Under the pieces are notes generated by a model. It had not been told where the DNA came from and ran no database searches. It worked only from the letters and a program-made list of their open reading frames with translations. This document shows positions 1 to 11,599 of a DNA stretch of 64,000 bases, piece after piece. Numbering within the stretch: the stretch's first letter is position 1; each line of letters starts with the position of its first letter. Where the stretch lies: NCBI GenBank assembly GCA_902729315.2, contig LR746268.1, forward strand, positions 8,539,501 to 8,603,500, given 5' to 3'. The translations under genes and the position numbers were made by a program. Source of the DNA: Spirodela intermedia. Taxonomy: Eukaryota > Streptophyta > Magnoliopsida > Alismatales > Araceae.

Positions 1-715
1 AACTCGCTTTACGCGGGCGCGTGGAGGCCCGCCAGGGGTTGTGCTTTCCTTGACGGGGAAGGGAGGGTAAATTGTGGGCTCAAACTTGGTTTTACTGTGG
101 AAAGCGCATGGCATGTGCGGACAAGCCGCATCGAAGGCAATTCGGCTTTTCCTCTCTCTCTCTCTCCCTGGGTCCGACTCTCGTTCTTTCTCATTTACCA
201 TCTCTCTCTCGCAGGCTCTAACTCTCACTCTCACTCTCCCTCATTCATCCTCTCCCCGTCCGGCACCGGCTCTAACACTCTTTCTCTCTCTCTCTCTACT
301 TTTGGACTCAAGTTAACCGACGACGAATGGAATGCATTCGCGTTTTTATCGTGTCACACCGAGTTGATGCCCAAGTTTCGTCACATCATGCAACTGGGGA
401 GCCACGTCATCAGGAGTCCCGAGACATGGATAGTCCGCGTGGCAACAGCGATAGTTCTGGTTGGGCCAACTTATGTGGGCCCATGAAGCCCGGGGCCACA
501 CAGTGACCAGAGTCGATGATTACGGGGGGGACGGCTGACTAGGTCTTCATTTCCGTGGGGGAAAGAATAATAATGAACGCCACTCGGTGGACGAATGGGC
601 AATGGGAGTGGGCTTCTGCAGTAATGTTTCCGTAGGGTCCATTAAAGAAGGCTCTCAACCCCGCACCCTCCTCCCGGGAAAGAGGACGCTGCCTTGTGGC
701 CCTTGACAGAATCGA

Positions 716-754
<39 letters not shown>

Positions 755-3300
755 TGTCTCTTCTATTATCGCCTACTGTCTCCTCTTCGTTCCTACTCTC
801 TTCTCCGCACTCCTCTCTCCTTCTTTCCTCTTCTGTCCCATTCTCTCCTCTCCTCTTCCGTCCTCTTTCTCTCTCACTCCCGTCGCTGCTCAATAATTTC
901 GTAAAGGTAGAGGCTTTTGCCCAGCCACAGCTTCTGAAAGAGCGGCGGGAAATAGAAAACCGGTCACTTCCAGGGTGGCAGGAAACGCAGACGCCTCTCC
1001 CCGAATAATAAACTATGAAACTTCGATCAAAACCTTTTGGTGAGGCCCGAGGAATCCCCTCACTTGGCCCGCAAGCGATCAAATCACCCCGCGATCTCAC
1101 TGGAGACCGCGCCTTTTAGAAGTGGAAGAGCGTCAACAACAACCGGACTTTGGCTAAATTTTAGGCCCATCAATGGTTCCGATATGGGTCGAGTATGTGA
1201 TCGTTGGGAAATAATTCATCATGAATATTTAAAATAAGATTATGTACACGTCAAAGGCTTGATATCTTATTAAACTTTTAAATGATATTCTATGCTAATA
1301 TACGACCCTCCTACTACCCGTCCAAAGGAGGGCTATTTCCTTGGCTAAGATACTTAGGCTCGGAGACGACGCCCTCCCCCCCGCTCCTGGTGAGGGCACC
1401 GAGAAGCGAGACCATACCCGAGTCAGCCTTCCGTCGATCTCCTGGCAGGGGTTGGGGCTCCTTCAACGGGGGAGCCTCCTGTAGTCTATATTTCCCGCGG
1501 AACTGAGAGTCTTCTCCGGAGGACGTACAGATCCTGTATGTGGTACGGAGGAGGAGGGGCCGCGGGCATGAAATAATCTACGGCTGGCAGAAGAACTTCT
1601 CTTCTACCGCAGGGACCGAGCTGAAAGGTCGGTCATAGGTCAGTCTTCTTTCCTCGGCGTGCCGTCGCCACTGCATGGAAAGGAGAGCTCCACCACCTGC
1701 GTCGAGGTGCTGCTGGGGGGAGGCACGAGAGATGTCTCTCCCTTCCTCAATCATCTTCGGGGGGGGTCGCTCGTCTGGAGAGTCTGCATTGGTAACTACT
1801 TCCCACGAATCCAGATGGAGTCGGGTGAGGATCAGGACACGAAAAACTTCGAAAGAAAGAAGAAGAGGAAACAGAAAGAGGAGGCGTGAGAGTGTGTGAA
1901 AGAAAAGGAGAAGCCCATTACGAGAAAGGGGGGAGATGATGAAGGAACAAGGAAATACCTCCCCGGCAACCGAGGCAGTCTATGTTTCACAAAGCTGCTC
2001 TCTTCCACCCGATGGAAAAGGGGAGGAACGTAGAAGGCATCTCCTGTCTTAACATGGCCGATGGCTCTCAAACCCTATCATCGGAGTTCTAGGTTTTTCA
2101 TCAATCAAACTCCAACTTGGGACGACACCTTGAATCTATCCCCCCAGCAAAGCTGGCATCATTATCGCACGATGGGAAGCTTCAACACATTGGGATTCCT
2201 TAAGGGACGAGTGAGACTGAGATATTCAAGTCGTCTAATGCCCTTCTCTGGATGTAAGCTCGTGCTCTCGTCTCCCCATGGAGCAACGAGCTCGAGGGCT
2301 TGACCACGTGGTAAAGATCTTGCTACCTAATGAGCTTTCCTCTCCGAGCTACTGATCGAGATCTTAGGCCGGTCTTCTCTCCACTGCTTTCTCTCTCGGA
2401 AGGAGGGAAGGAAGAGGCTTCTGCACTACATGTCTGCCTTTTGAAGGGGTGACCGGAGCCAGTCAAAAGCTCGGGGGTCTCCGATGCCCCAAAAGAGCAC
2501 GAAAAACACAGCAACATTATCACAGGTAAAAGTGAGATCATCAGTTGATACTCGAGGGCTCCCCTAAACAAGGAAAAGGCGAGGAAAGTGAAGCCCTTGG
2601 AGCTCTGGTTTTCCCTTCTCGGACGGTTTAAGAAAGAGGGAACGTCACAAGGACAATAAAAAGAAAGATTAGAACTTTGTTTCTCTCCCGCCCTTCCCGC
2701 AACCCTTCACCCTTTACGTCTCTCTCTCTCTCTCTCTCTCTCTCACCCCGATTTTATTCAAGGACTCCCTTTGCGTCGATGTAACTGCGGGAAAATCCCT
2801 GACACCTCTCTTCAAAGGCGCAGTAATCACGATATGGGATTATCCTGATAGGAGAGCCACTGTCATTTAACGATAGGTCAGCCGAGTGTCAAGGGGACCT
2901 TCTCAATGCCTGACCGTGGGGAGACGGGGAAGCTGCAATCACAACGTACCCATGCCTACATATCGGAAGAGAAGACGCGAGGAAAGAAGAGGCCGGAGGG
3001 GACGCCTGCTTCCCCGTCCTCACAGGAGGTGGAGAAGAGAAAGGAGAGGATGAGGGCCTCTGGGATATCATCCAGACACTTTCCAAAAATATCATCCAGA
3101 GACGGTGAAGATGATGGGCGTTACTAGGGGAAAATTAGCAGACCAAGCCGGTTCCAGGCCCAAGTCCAGCCCATGCCCAGCCCAAGATCCTATCCATGGC
3201 AAGCCTTCCGTCGACACACTTTGGACCTGCACTCGTTTAGGATCCAGATGGTCTCCAACATTCACTCCATTATTGCGCATCTATAATAAATCCGAAGTTT
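1..3300. other. Gene-free GC-rich spacer with CT microsatellites
   Basis: No open frame here resembles a known protein. The longest frames are low-complexity (Leu/Ser-rich from CT tracts, Arg/Glu-rich on the other strand). CT-rich tracts lie at about 150-300, 718-751 and 2718-2744. The stretch at 3140-3185 carries several GGCCCA/AGCCCA words. Nothing supports an RNA gene. It may hold old transposon remnants or distal regulatory DNA, but I see no diagnostic motif. Confidence 0.5.
718..751. repeat. (CT)n microsatellite
   Basis: An almost perfect run of CT dinucleotides followed by a longer pyrimidine-rich stretch to about 880. It produces Leu/Ser shadow frames on one strand and Arg/Glu frames on the other, none of them genes. 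Confidence 0.9.
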
Positions 3301-6300
3301 TTTCAAATAAAAATAACTAATATGATTCATGTCCATACCTCATTTAATAATTTGGAATCTATAATTGCGAATAGAAATCTAATAACAATTAAATAAGTCA
3401 TATTAAAGCTTCAATCTAGAAAGTCTTGTCCAAGTCAACATTTGACCTTATATTTCTCTCTTTAGAAATGTTCAATTCATCATTTAAGTAACGCCATTCA
3501 GTCACAGAGTTCTTGGATTTTTTTCTTACCAAATGATTAATTTATCTCCGACTTCCTGCCCAATTAGATTCTTTAGGGTCCCATGTCCTCTTTTCTTGAT
3601 TTGATAACACAACTCACCAGATTTAAATCGTGTTATATTAGAACCCAACTTGAGATATTTCAATTTTTTTACTATTTTCTTCTCAACCTCAACTTTTTAC
3701 TAAAACTTAGCAAAAACTAATGATTTATGTTTTATAAAATATGCACATCCTTTTATTATAACCATTAATGAAAGTGATAAAACTCGAGCTTAGGTTTCCA
3801 CACATTGATATGCATATAATCTAGAATATAACATAAATAGTCTAGCTTTTAATGAATTTTTAGTCTATTATATTTTCTCTTAGAACAATATTTGCAAAAG
3901 CCAAAATTAGCTCTTTATACCTTTGAGATTTTTTTTTGTAAATTTCAAGCATATGATGTTCAATCATAGGACATATGCCAAAAAAAATCATGCTATTATG
4001 ATATTCTCATGAAAATTCAACCTACAATCATATTCATGATGATCATGTTCATGTTTTCATATTTCAGACACTTCATCACTACCATGTCTCCTCCACTAAC
4101 CATGAGACATGATTTTATCGTAAATAGTTGTATTCATTTTAATCTAGCATTTCAAATGATATTTGATAATAATAAGGTTTAGTTAATATCTTACATTACT
4201 AACAATTTGAATCACTTTATCGTACATCTTTATCTTACTAGTTATTTCAGTAATCCCATAAGCCATACCATTTTCTATAAACATAGATCTATTATCTTAA
4301 GGTTTTTTGTGTCAAATTAGTCATCATTTTAAAATATATTTTGATGAAAATTTTAAAAATAATACCTATGATTTTCATCATTAGTATACATTTCACATCA
4401 TACAAAGGACATCAACACCTTTAACATTGCATTTCATAAGAGTTAATTCATTAAAATAAGAAGTTTATATGCCTTTTTCCTTGAGATGGCCTCTTATGAT
4501 GGATAGTCCCTCTTCCTAGGTCCCTGTGATGGTATTGACTCTTTGACTCAAGCTTTTCCTCACCTTTTGATTTCTGTTAACTCTTATTTTTATTAGTTCT
4601 AAATTTCAATCCTCAATTCTACTCTTAAGTAACAAGTTTGTCTCATGATTCATCCACAATCATTCTTACAAGTTTTTCCTACTTATTGAGTGTTGTTGAA
4701 AAAATGATCATATGATGTAGGAAGATACATTAATCACACAGGTGCTTTCTCCTCCTTCTCAACTGACTTCTTTTTACCAATAACAAAGATATAATCATGT
4801 TGAAAAGATTTAAATACTCTAGAAAATTCAAATGAATCATAGGTTAAATATGGTTTTTTGTTTACAAAATAACTTGTTGCTTAAAATAATGCCACATAGA
4901 AACCCTTGAAGTTGTATTACAAATATAATACTATGTCTTCATGAAAAAAATTAAACATGTCCACTAAGAAAAGTAAAATCATGCATGCTACCTCAAGCTT
5001 TCTTACCTTGAAATGCTCAATTTTTTTTAGATACCTTTTTGAATAAATAGATATCTAGCTCTTTGTAGCCATAGTTTGAAACTTCACTTTCTCTAAACTA
5101 TCTTAGACATATGTTATAAATGGGATATCTCAAGACTACATAACTAAAAGCTGTGCTCGTACACCATTTGATAAAATGTTGAGGTAAACTCAAAGGCAAA
5201 CACCACAAAAGAAGTCACAATAAACAGGAAGAGGAGAGAATCAACATCATGCTGCTTAAAAAATTTACACAGAAAACCTCAATAGGGGGAAAAATCATGG
5301 GATATGGAAGCAAGATATCTAAGAAATGAAGACTCTTCAGTTTGAACTCACTATAACTTCTCTTCCTCTCTACATGTCTCAAACTTTAATGGCTTGTCAC
5401 CCAACTCTAATCTAAGTTAGAGTTCGTGCCTTAATAAAAGACAAAAGAGCAACTCCTAGACTCTCACTTCCCTCACTCCATGAAAACAAAGAAATCAACA
5501 CACTCACATTATGTCACACATGTTAATATCAAATATCAACATGAAAATTTGATGCAAAATAATTACAAAGATACTAAATTTTCTCTAGATGTCTTTTATT
5601 TTGTGAAATATTTAATATAGTGATAACATAGGCCTAAATTTTCTTATTTTTAATAAAATATTAATCTAAACATTACAACCAATCTTCAAAGAATAAGACA
5701 TTAGTGATATTTATCTCCACTTAGGAAAGATAGTAGACTCATCTAGAATTTTTAAGTAGTATCAAATTCATCGATGATTAATAAGTTAAGGCTTCACTAG
5801 TTTAGCTAAATCTAATTCCAAATCGAGTTTGAGGAATGATTAAGCAGTGATGGCTTTCTCATGATATCTAATATAATGGTTATTGAACAAGAAAAAATCA
5901 TCAATGGACAATGTTTTTGTTCCCTAATCTTGACTTTAAATTTTAATAAAACAAGTCAACAAATCAAAAGTAAGTTAGGGGTTCTAATATGAATTATAAT
6001 AGAAGAGGACCCTTATTTTGTCCCACTTTATATGTGGACATGATATAAACAGCAACCTAGACCATTAAGTCATTCTTAACTTTGGGGATGACTATGTCAA
6101 TAGTGAAACATATATTAAGAGGGTCAATGGTAAGAAGGCCCAAATCCAGCCCAAGAGAAGTCAGAGGGTGAAATTTTCAATTCCTAGTCTAGGGTTGTTT
6201 TCTCTTTTTATGTATGATCAACTCCAATGGTCATAATGTGGGAAGTTGAATGAACATCTACTACATTTGTAAATATGAGGAGTACATCTACTACATTTAG

Positions 6301-7233
6301 AAATATTAGGGAGAGCTTTGAAGTTATTTGTACTTTGATATGTAAGTTAATGCCTTTAGTCCATGACCATATGTGCTTAATAATAGGCAAGATAAGCATC
6401 CCTAGATCAAGTAAAGATTATGTCATAGAACCATTTTGGAGTAAACTTTTATTTGATTATCATAGATATATGCCATTACATAGAAAAAATGAACTTAAAA
6501 AGACATCAAGAGCATGAAGAGTGAATGGATACAATCATCTAAATAATCCTCTAACAAGATATCATATCATCTCCCATGTTGTCATTAAATGCTAATCAAG
6601 TATTGGATATGACTAACCCAATCATCATCATGCCATTGTGGGAGGAGGGGGGTCTATCTTAATATTTCGTTTGATTGTCAATATAAAATTAAATATTTTC
6701 AATATCATCTCTATTACTCTTCTCTTTTGTTTTTTTGACATTAATTTGGTCACTAGCCATGTATTGAGACTTCTAAAGTTGAGAATGTTTTACCCTCAAC
6801 TCTTTTAATTTTTAATTGAATATTCTTGTAGTCATGTTAATGTAGACAACTTAATCTAAAAAATACTAATATAGCTGGGTTCTAAAGAATTGATATCAGT
6901 AACCTCCATTGAACCAACTAGATTAACTCCCAACTAATTTCTTCTAGATTCAATGGTTTACATTGGCATGAGTACTAGAAGTATTCAAGTACAAGTCTAA
7001 ATAAATATTAACTAAAACCTTTGTAATTAAGGCTGTGATTCTTGGATATTAGAGTGCAAGAGGACTGAACTACTATAATTTATAAGTATGATTATATAAG
7101 AGTTAGATAAGAGTATGATACTTTATGAAGTTAGATAAGAGTTATGTTTTACGTATGATTGTCATATTTAATTGTTATAACATGTAAAGAGTAATAACAT
7201 ATCCATACATTGGAAGTATATAATGTTGCCAAG

Positions 7234-7322
7234 TGTTAGACGTGTTTGTGTTAACAAATGAGAGTTCATCACATACACATCATAGATCATTTTCATAGTT
7301 CACAATTTGAAAATAAATAAGT
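7234..7322 (+). repeat. Diverged direct repeat, copy 1
   Basis: Begins TGTTAGACGTG and shares with 8922-9011 a run that includes AACAAATGAG, CATCATA, a CATTTTCATAGTTCA word and AATTTGAAAA. Similarity over about 90 bp looks near 80 percent by eye and ends just after AAATAAGT. Together with copy 2 it could mark LTR fragments of a small non-coding element of about 1.7 kb. Confidence 0.6.
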
Positions 7323-8461
7323 GTATTCAAAATTGATTACTTGAATAACTACATTACAAGATGGTATTAATCAAAATATACATTAATGATATTCGAAATA
7401 ATCATATCACTAACAATGAATCTAAGAAATTATATCATTGAGATATTCTTCATGTTGAATATAATGCAGCATTATATTACTCAAACATAAGTACATAAGA
7501 ATATGTGTCAACAAATATGACAAAAATTTCATGTCCAATTTAAAAATACGAAGCTACATGTGGAATTCAAACACAAGACCCAAGCGACCTAAATTAAATA
7601 ATTTCAACAAGGAAAATGTTTAAAAAATCAAAACACATAAAGTTAAATATGATATTTTAACTCAAGAGATAAGCTACAAAAGGTGAAAATTATTGTAGTC
7701 AAAATATTTGAATATCATGAAGAACAAGATATTGACAGGATTTGAAATCGAGGCCTCAGTATTGACACACTAGAAAGCTGATTAAGAAAATACATAGCAA
7801 TATCAGATAACCTATGTCTAAAGAAGGAATTGAATTCATGACGTACACAATGACTAAGTTGTAGTGTTCATATGAAGTGCTCACAAAAGTATAAAAGTCT
7901 TAGTTATATGTTATAAATAGTAACAAATCAATACCATACATAGAGAAAATGATAAAATAAAATAACTTACATCAACTCAACTTCAAAAAGAAATAATCAT
8001 TGAAGTTTTGAATATAATATGTGACATAATTACAAGTCTTGAATGATGAACAACTAAAATTCATCAGCACACACTTTGGACGATAAGATGTCCACAAAAT
8101 ATATGGATAAAATGACAAACTCAACTATCTTATCTAAATTCGACTCTAAAGGTAAAAATGTACATCAATCCATTACGTACCGCTAGACATAAAAGGACAA
8201 CTTACATGAGAATGTAAATATTCAAATTGAAGATTGACCGAAGGTTAGTAACACAAATTCTAAATGATATTATGTTAGAAGAATACACTGACTAAATGAC
8301 AAACTCAATTACCATATTTGAGTTAAATCTTGAAAGTAAGAAATAAAAATTGAAAGCTTTATTGTACAACTTACTCTACAGTGGTAAATCAAGTCAATGA
8401 ATACTTCAAATGTTAACTCTCTCCATCAAATCCTAAAGTAACCTATGGAGAAAGATTTAGA

Positions 8462-8588
8462 CTAAGGCACATGATGTTGAGAACTTGTATTTATGAGGGG
8501 TGTGATTTTTAAGGAGACCGGTGTATTTAACTTAGGCACATGATGATGAGAGTCAAGCTTTGTCTATGAGGGGTGTGATCTTTGTGAA
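8462..8588 (+). repeat. Tandem duplication, 69 bp period
   Basis: Two adjacent units share TAGGCACATGATG (copy 2) / TAAGGCACATGATG (copy 1) and then TATGAGGGGTGTGAT. Unit 1 starts near 8462 and unit 2 near 8531. Non-coding. Confidence 0.65.
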
Positions 8589-8921
8589 AATCAGATATAA
8601 GTGTTTGAGCCATTGATCATATGAAATTAGCTATAGTTCTAAAAAAAATAGTAAAATTTAGTATGAAGGTTCTTTCAAAACTAGATGTAACCTAACAAAA
8701 GGTGAACTAACATAAAAACCTTTGTGTCTCTCATGGTAACAAGTGATAGAGAAACTAGAATAAATTCATGTAGAAAAGAAGGCTTACTTAGGGTAGACAC
8801 AATACAAATATTGTGTGATAACTTGAGTTGACACACACATAGATAGAATAAAAAATATAAAAAACTAATTAACCCCCTCCTCTTGGTGTTCTACTTAACC
8901 ACATCGAATCTAATAGTCAAC

Positions 8922-9011
8922 TGTTGGGAGTGTATGTGTTGACAAATGAGATATCATCACATGCACATCATATACCATTTTCATAGTTCATAATTTGAAA
9001 AATAAACAAGT
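8922..9011 (+). repeat. Diverged direct repeat, copy 2
   Basis: Second copy of the 90 bp repeat at 7234, starting TGTTGGGAGTG. It directly follows a stretch (8865-8895) ending in a C-rich word and TTGGTGTTCTAC, which resembles the 3' ends of some Copia-type LTRs. That resemblance is weak. Confidence 0.6.
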
Positions 9012-9350
9012 AGTAATATCAATGCGTTATCTTATCTCTCTTAGCTAATTTTAAATTTGACTTACTTGATGACTTTAAAAAGATATCAAAGTTGATAGCC
9101 TTAGGAAATGCACATATTAATCGTGTTTCATATCTCAAAGCCTTGAAATCTACTTGCAAGAGAGGAGGATGCTTTAAATAACCTTTATTTCATCTATAAA
9201 ACAAATAAATCAGAAATAATGCTGATGGGTCTCCCCTAAATGTCAATTAAATTTTATTTAGATACTCTAACAATCTCATCATTACTTTTTGCAGAATAAA
9301 TATAGCGAGTGATAGAGGATTGATAATCTGCTTGCCATTGGTGCTTATAA

Positions 9351-9902
9351 GTGGATATGTCTAGAGACCAGCCACGTGGAACCAAGTGCAGCGCAAGATC
9401 CTCGTGACTTTTCTCGGAGCGTCACAAGCCCTCAAGATTGATAGTTATGGACGGTATAGAGATTCATGCATGAAATCCCTTCACAACTACGCGTTCCCAC
9501 GTGAGCATTACGCGTTGTCCCAAACCGCCAATCCTGCCAGCCGGCGGACAACTGGGCTCTGGCGTAAGCGAGGATTCCCTGCTATCCAACCAAGTCCTTT
9601 AGATCGCGATCCGCCGTCAAAATCGATTATCTGACAAGACAGAATGAGTGAGCTGTGGACGATGTCCACCGCCCACGTGCGATGGGCAGCCACTAACCAT
9701 CGTGTCGTTGGCGCCACTCAGAAATTGCCCCCGGTTTCTTTCTTTATTAGTACCCCTGTTAGAGTGAACCCCGGTTATACCGTTTGCTTATCCCCCAGTC
9801 AAACGCGAGCTAGAAAGTGATTGACGATTTTATTATTGTCGGAATGGTCAACGGCGTCCGCAGTGTCAATGAAGTGAGAGACTGAGTGAGAGGAAGAAGT
9901 AG
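9351..9902. other. 3' flank of the aspartyl protease gene
   Basis: Non-coding. Three CACGTG cores occur close together (about 9373, 9499 and 9673). They lie downstream of the minus-strand protease gene, so they are not its promoter unless an unrecognised plus-strand transcript starts here. No coding potential is seen. Confidence 0.4.
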
Positions 9903-11321
9903 TCAACGGCTCTCCAGACAGGACTGCCGCCGGAAACCAATCCTCTCCTGATCCAAGTCGAAGACCATGTAGTAATTCTGCTGCTGGAAGCTCCCCAGTA
10001 TAATGGACGGGCCGCCGCCCGCCGCCTCGCCGGCGTCCGTCACAACGGTCAGGCACACAGCGGCCCCCGAGCTGCCGGCGACGGCGAAGTAGTTGCCCAC
10101 CGGCAGCCTCATCGCTGCGCCGCCTTTGAAGTGGAAAGCAAGCTCCGGGAGACTCAAGTCGTCGCCCTCCGCCGCCGGAGAGAAGCACGGTCGTAGCCCC
10201 GTCAACTCCTCGGCAGCGGCAGATCGGTTGTATCGGCCGGCGACCCTTCTCTCGATGGCTCGTGCCACTGGCTCGAAGATCCTCTCCTCCATGTAGGTGA
10301 AGGTCGTGCCGGAATCTATGATGGTGCCGCCGTCGCCGGCGGGGAGGGGGACGAGCGCCGCGTGAGGTATCTTCACCTTCTTGCCGTCGACGGTGATCCT
10401 GCGGAGACAGAGGTAGTAGTAGCCCGAGAAGGGCGAACCGAGGGAGGGATTCTGCAGCAAGGGAGTGAAGGAGAGGCCATCTATGGAGGACGCCGGAGCG
10501 CCGCCGAGCTCCGCAGTCCCGTGCTCACCGGCGCTGTCGTCGTAGCGGCGGGAGACGAGGCAGTACGAGAAGCGTCTGAGACCCAGCTGCGACGGTAGAG
10601 AAGCTGGGCCCCTGCCGAAGCCGGCAATACCGGCAGGGGGCTGACGGCTGGAAAAGAGAGAGCAGCCGACGGCGACATTGGCGACGGCGGAGTCGCCGGC
10701 GGCGATCTGTAGGGACTCTGAGAGGAGAAGCCCTCCGGTGGAGCCGGAGCCGTAGAGGACGGTGTAGGGCGGGCAGGCCGGGGAGCAGTCGGGCTGGCTG
10801 CCGTTGACTGGGCAATATCGGCATCGGGAGAGAAAGTCCGGCGGGTGGATCCAGCTGCACTTGGGATTCCGGCAGCCGATGAGCTTGACGGAGGAGGAGG
10901 ACCTGGGGAAGAAGACGGGCCCTCGGGCGGCGGCGGCGCCGCCCGGGCAGTCGCTGCAGAGGTAGGAACGTGTGCAGGGAACCCAGACTAGGTCGCTGCC
11001 GGTGTCGAGGACGAGTGGTATCCGTTGCGGCGGCGTGCCGATTCCGAGGGTCAGCGAGTAGCCGCCGTAGGAGTGAGAGGCGAGCGGCGTGCGGGAAGGA
11101 CCGGTGGAGGAAGACCTGCGGCGCCGCTCGGGGTCCTTGAGGTGCCGAGCACGACGGAGGGAGACGGCGGCCTGCCGCGTGAGCTCTCCCCGCTGGTCGG
11201 CGGCGGTGGAGGTGGCGACCCGGGTCAGAGGGAGGCGAACGGCGGTCGCCGGAGCGCCGCCGAGGACGGAAAGGAAGATGACGAGGAACCCACAAAGCCG
11301 GCAGCGGGGGAGAGTCGCCAT
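9903..11321 (-). CDS. Secreted pepsin-like aspartyl protease (A1 family, At4g16563-like)
   Basis: Intronless 472-residue protein. I start at the ATG at 11321 because it opens directly on a hydrophobic signal peptide (residues about 8-25); the open frame runs 16 codons further upstream. Residues about 85-95 begin the mature catalytic fold. The two active-site motifs are visible: DTGSDLVW at 106 and DSGTTFTYM at 336. Many cysteines lie between them (C116, C122, C125, C150, C155, C167, C170 and others), as in plant nepenthesin-type proteases, and the C-terminal part has ILGSFQQQNYYMVFD. The family cleaves proteins in the apoplast or vacuole; the substrate is unknown. The coding region is very GC-rich. 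A TATA-like sequence lies about 260 bp upstream, next to the end of the neighbouring gene. Confidence 0.93.
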   Translation of the reverse strand: MATLPRCRLCGFLVIFLSVLGGAPATAVRLPLTRVATSTAADQRGELTRQAAVSLRRARHLKDPERRRRSSSTGPSRTPLASHSYGGYSLTLGIGTPPQRIPLVLDTGSDLVWVPCTRSYLCSDCPGGAAAARGPVFFPRSSSSVKLIGCRNPKCSWIHPPDFLSRCRYCPVNGSQPDCSPACPPYTVLYGSGSTGGLLLSESLQIAAGDSAVANVAVGCSLFSSRQPPAGIAGFGRGPASLPSQLGLRRFSYCLVSRRYDDSAGEHGTAELGGAPASSIDGLSFTPLLQNPSLGSPFSGYYYLCLRRITVDGKKVKIPHAALVPLPAGDGGTIIDSGTTFTYMEERIFEPVARAIERRVAGRYNRSAAAEELTGLRPCFSPAAEGDDLSLPELAFHFKGGAAMRLPVGNYFAVAGSSGAAVCLTVVTDAGEAAGGGPSIILGSFQQQNYYMVFDLDQERIGFRRQSCLESR

Positions 11322-11576
11322 GGCCGCGCCGCTGGATGGTCCCTCCCCACTTGGCCTTCTTCCAACCATTGATCCTCCTTGTCTTCAGTCAACACACGGA
11401 AACTCGTCGCCAGCTGCTGCGGCGGCGCCACCACGAAAACGGGGGAGGAGACGCACGTGGTGGGCTCTACAGACGCACCGAGAAGCCGGGCGGCGGACAT
11501 AAAGCTGTCGGAAGGGCACTGAAGAAGGTGATGAAACTCCACCGCAACGGTCGTGTAGTCGTCCAAGACGGGAGAG

Positions 11577-11587
11577 TATATATATAA
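11577..11587 (-). promoter_or_regulatory. Candidate TATA box of the aspartyl protease gene
   Basis: On the minus strand the sequence reads TTATATATATA inside otherwise GC-rich DNA, about 256 bp upstream of the protease ATG at 11321. It is also only about 12 bp past the stop codon of the upstream gene (11600). Placement suits a 5' leader of roughly 200 bp. Confidence 0.5.
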
Positions 11588-11599
11588 TACAGAGCTGCC

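Larger units (their letters stand above)
3301..9350. other. AT-rich island of degenerate repeats, no gene
   Basis: Base composition changes abruptly near 3300 from mixed/GC-rich to strongly AT-rich, and changes back near 9350. No frame exceeds about 80 codons and none is recognisable. The segment holds a diverged direct repeat (7234-7322 and 8922-9011) and a short tandem duplication with a 69 bp period (8462-8588). Around 5150-5180 the reverse strand has a word loosely like the primer-binding region next to Copia LTRs. The simplest reading is decayed, probably nested, LTR-retrotransposon DNA, but no gag, protease, integrase or reverse transcriptase motif survives to prove it. Confidence 0.45.

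Noticed and set aside
5150-5400. Copia-type primer-binding site and LTR on the minus strand
   Set aside because: Only a loose match to the initiator-tRNA-Met-complementary word; no second LTR or polyprotein found, so not listed as a defined element.
9373-9680. Three CACGTG boxes as a promoter
   Set aside because: They lie downstream of the minus-strand protease gene and no plus-strand gene follows, so there is no supported target.
10525-11295. 256-codon frame in another reading frame of the aspartyl protease
   Set aside because: Arg/Pro/Leu-rich composition shadow; the catalytic motifs are all in the 472-residue frame.
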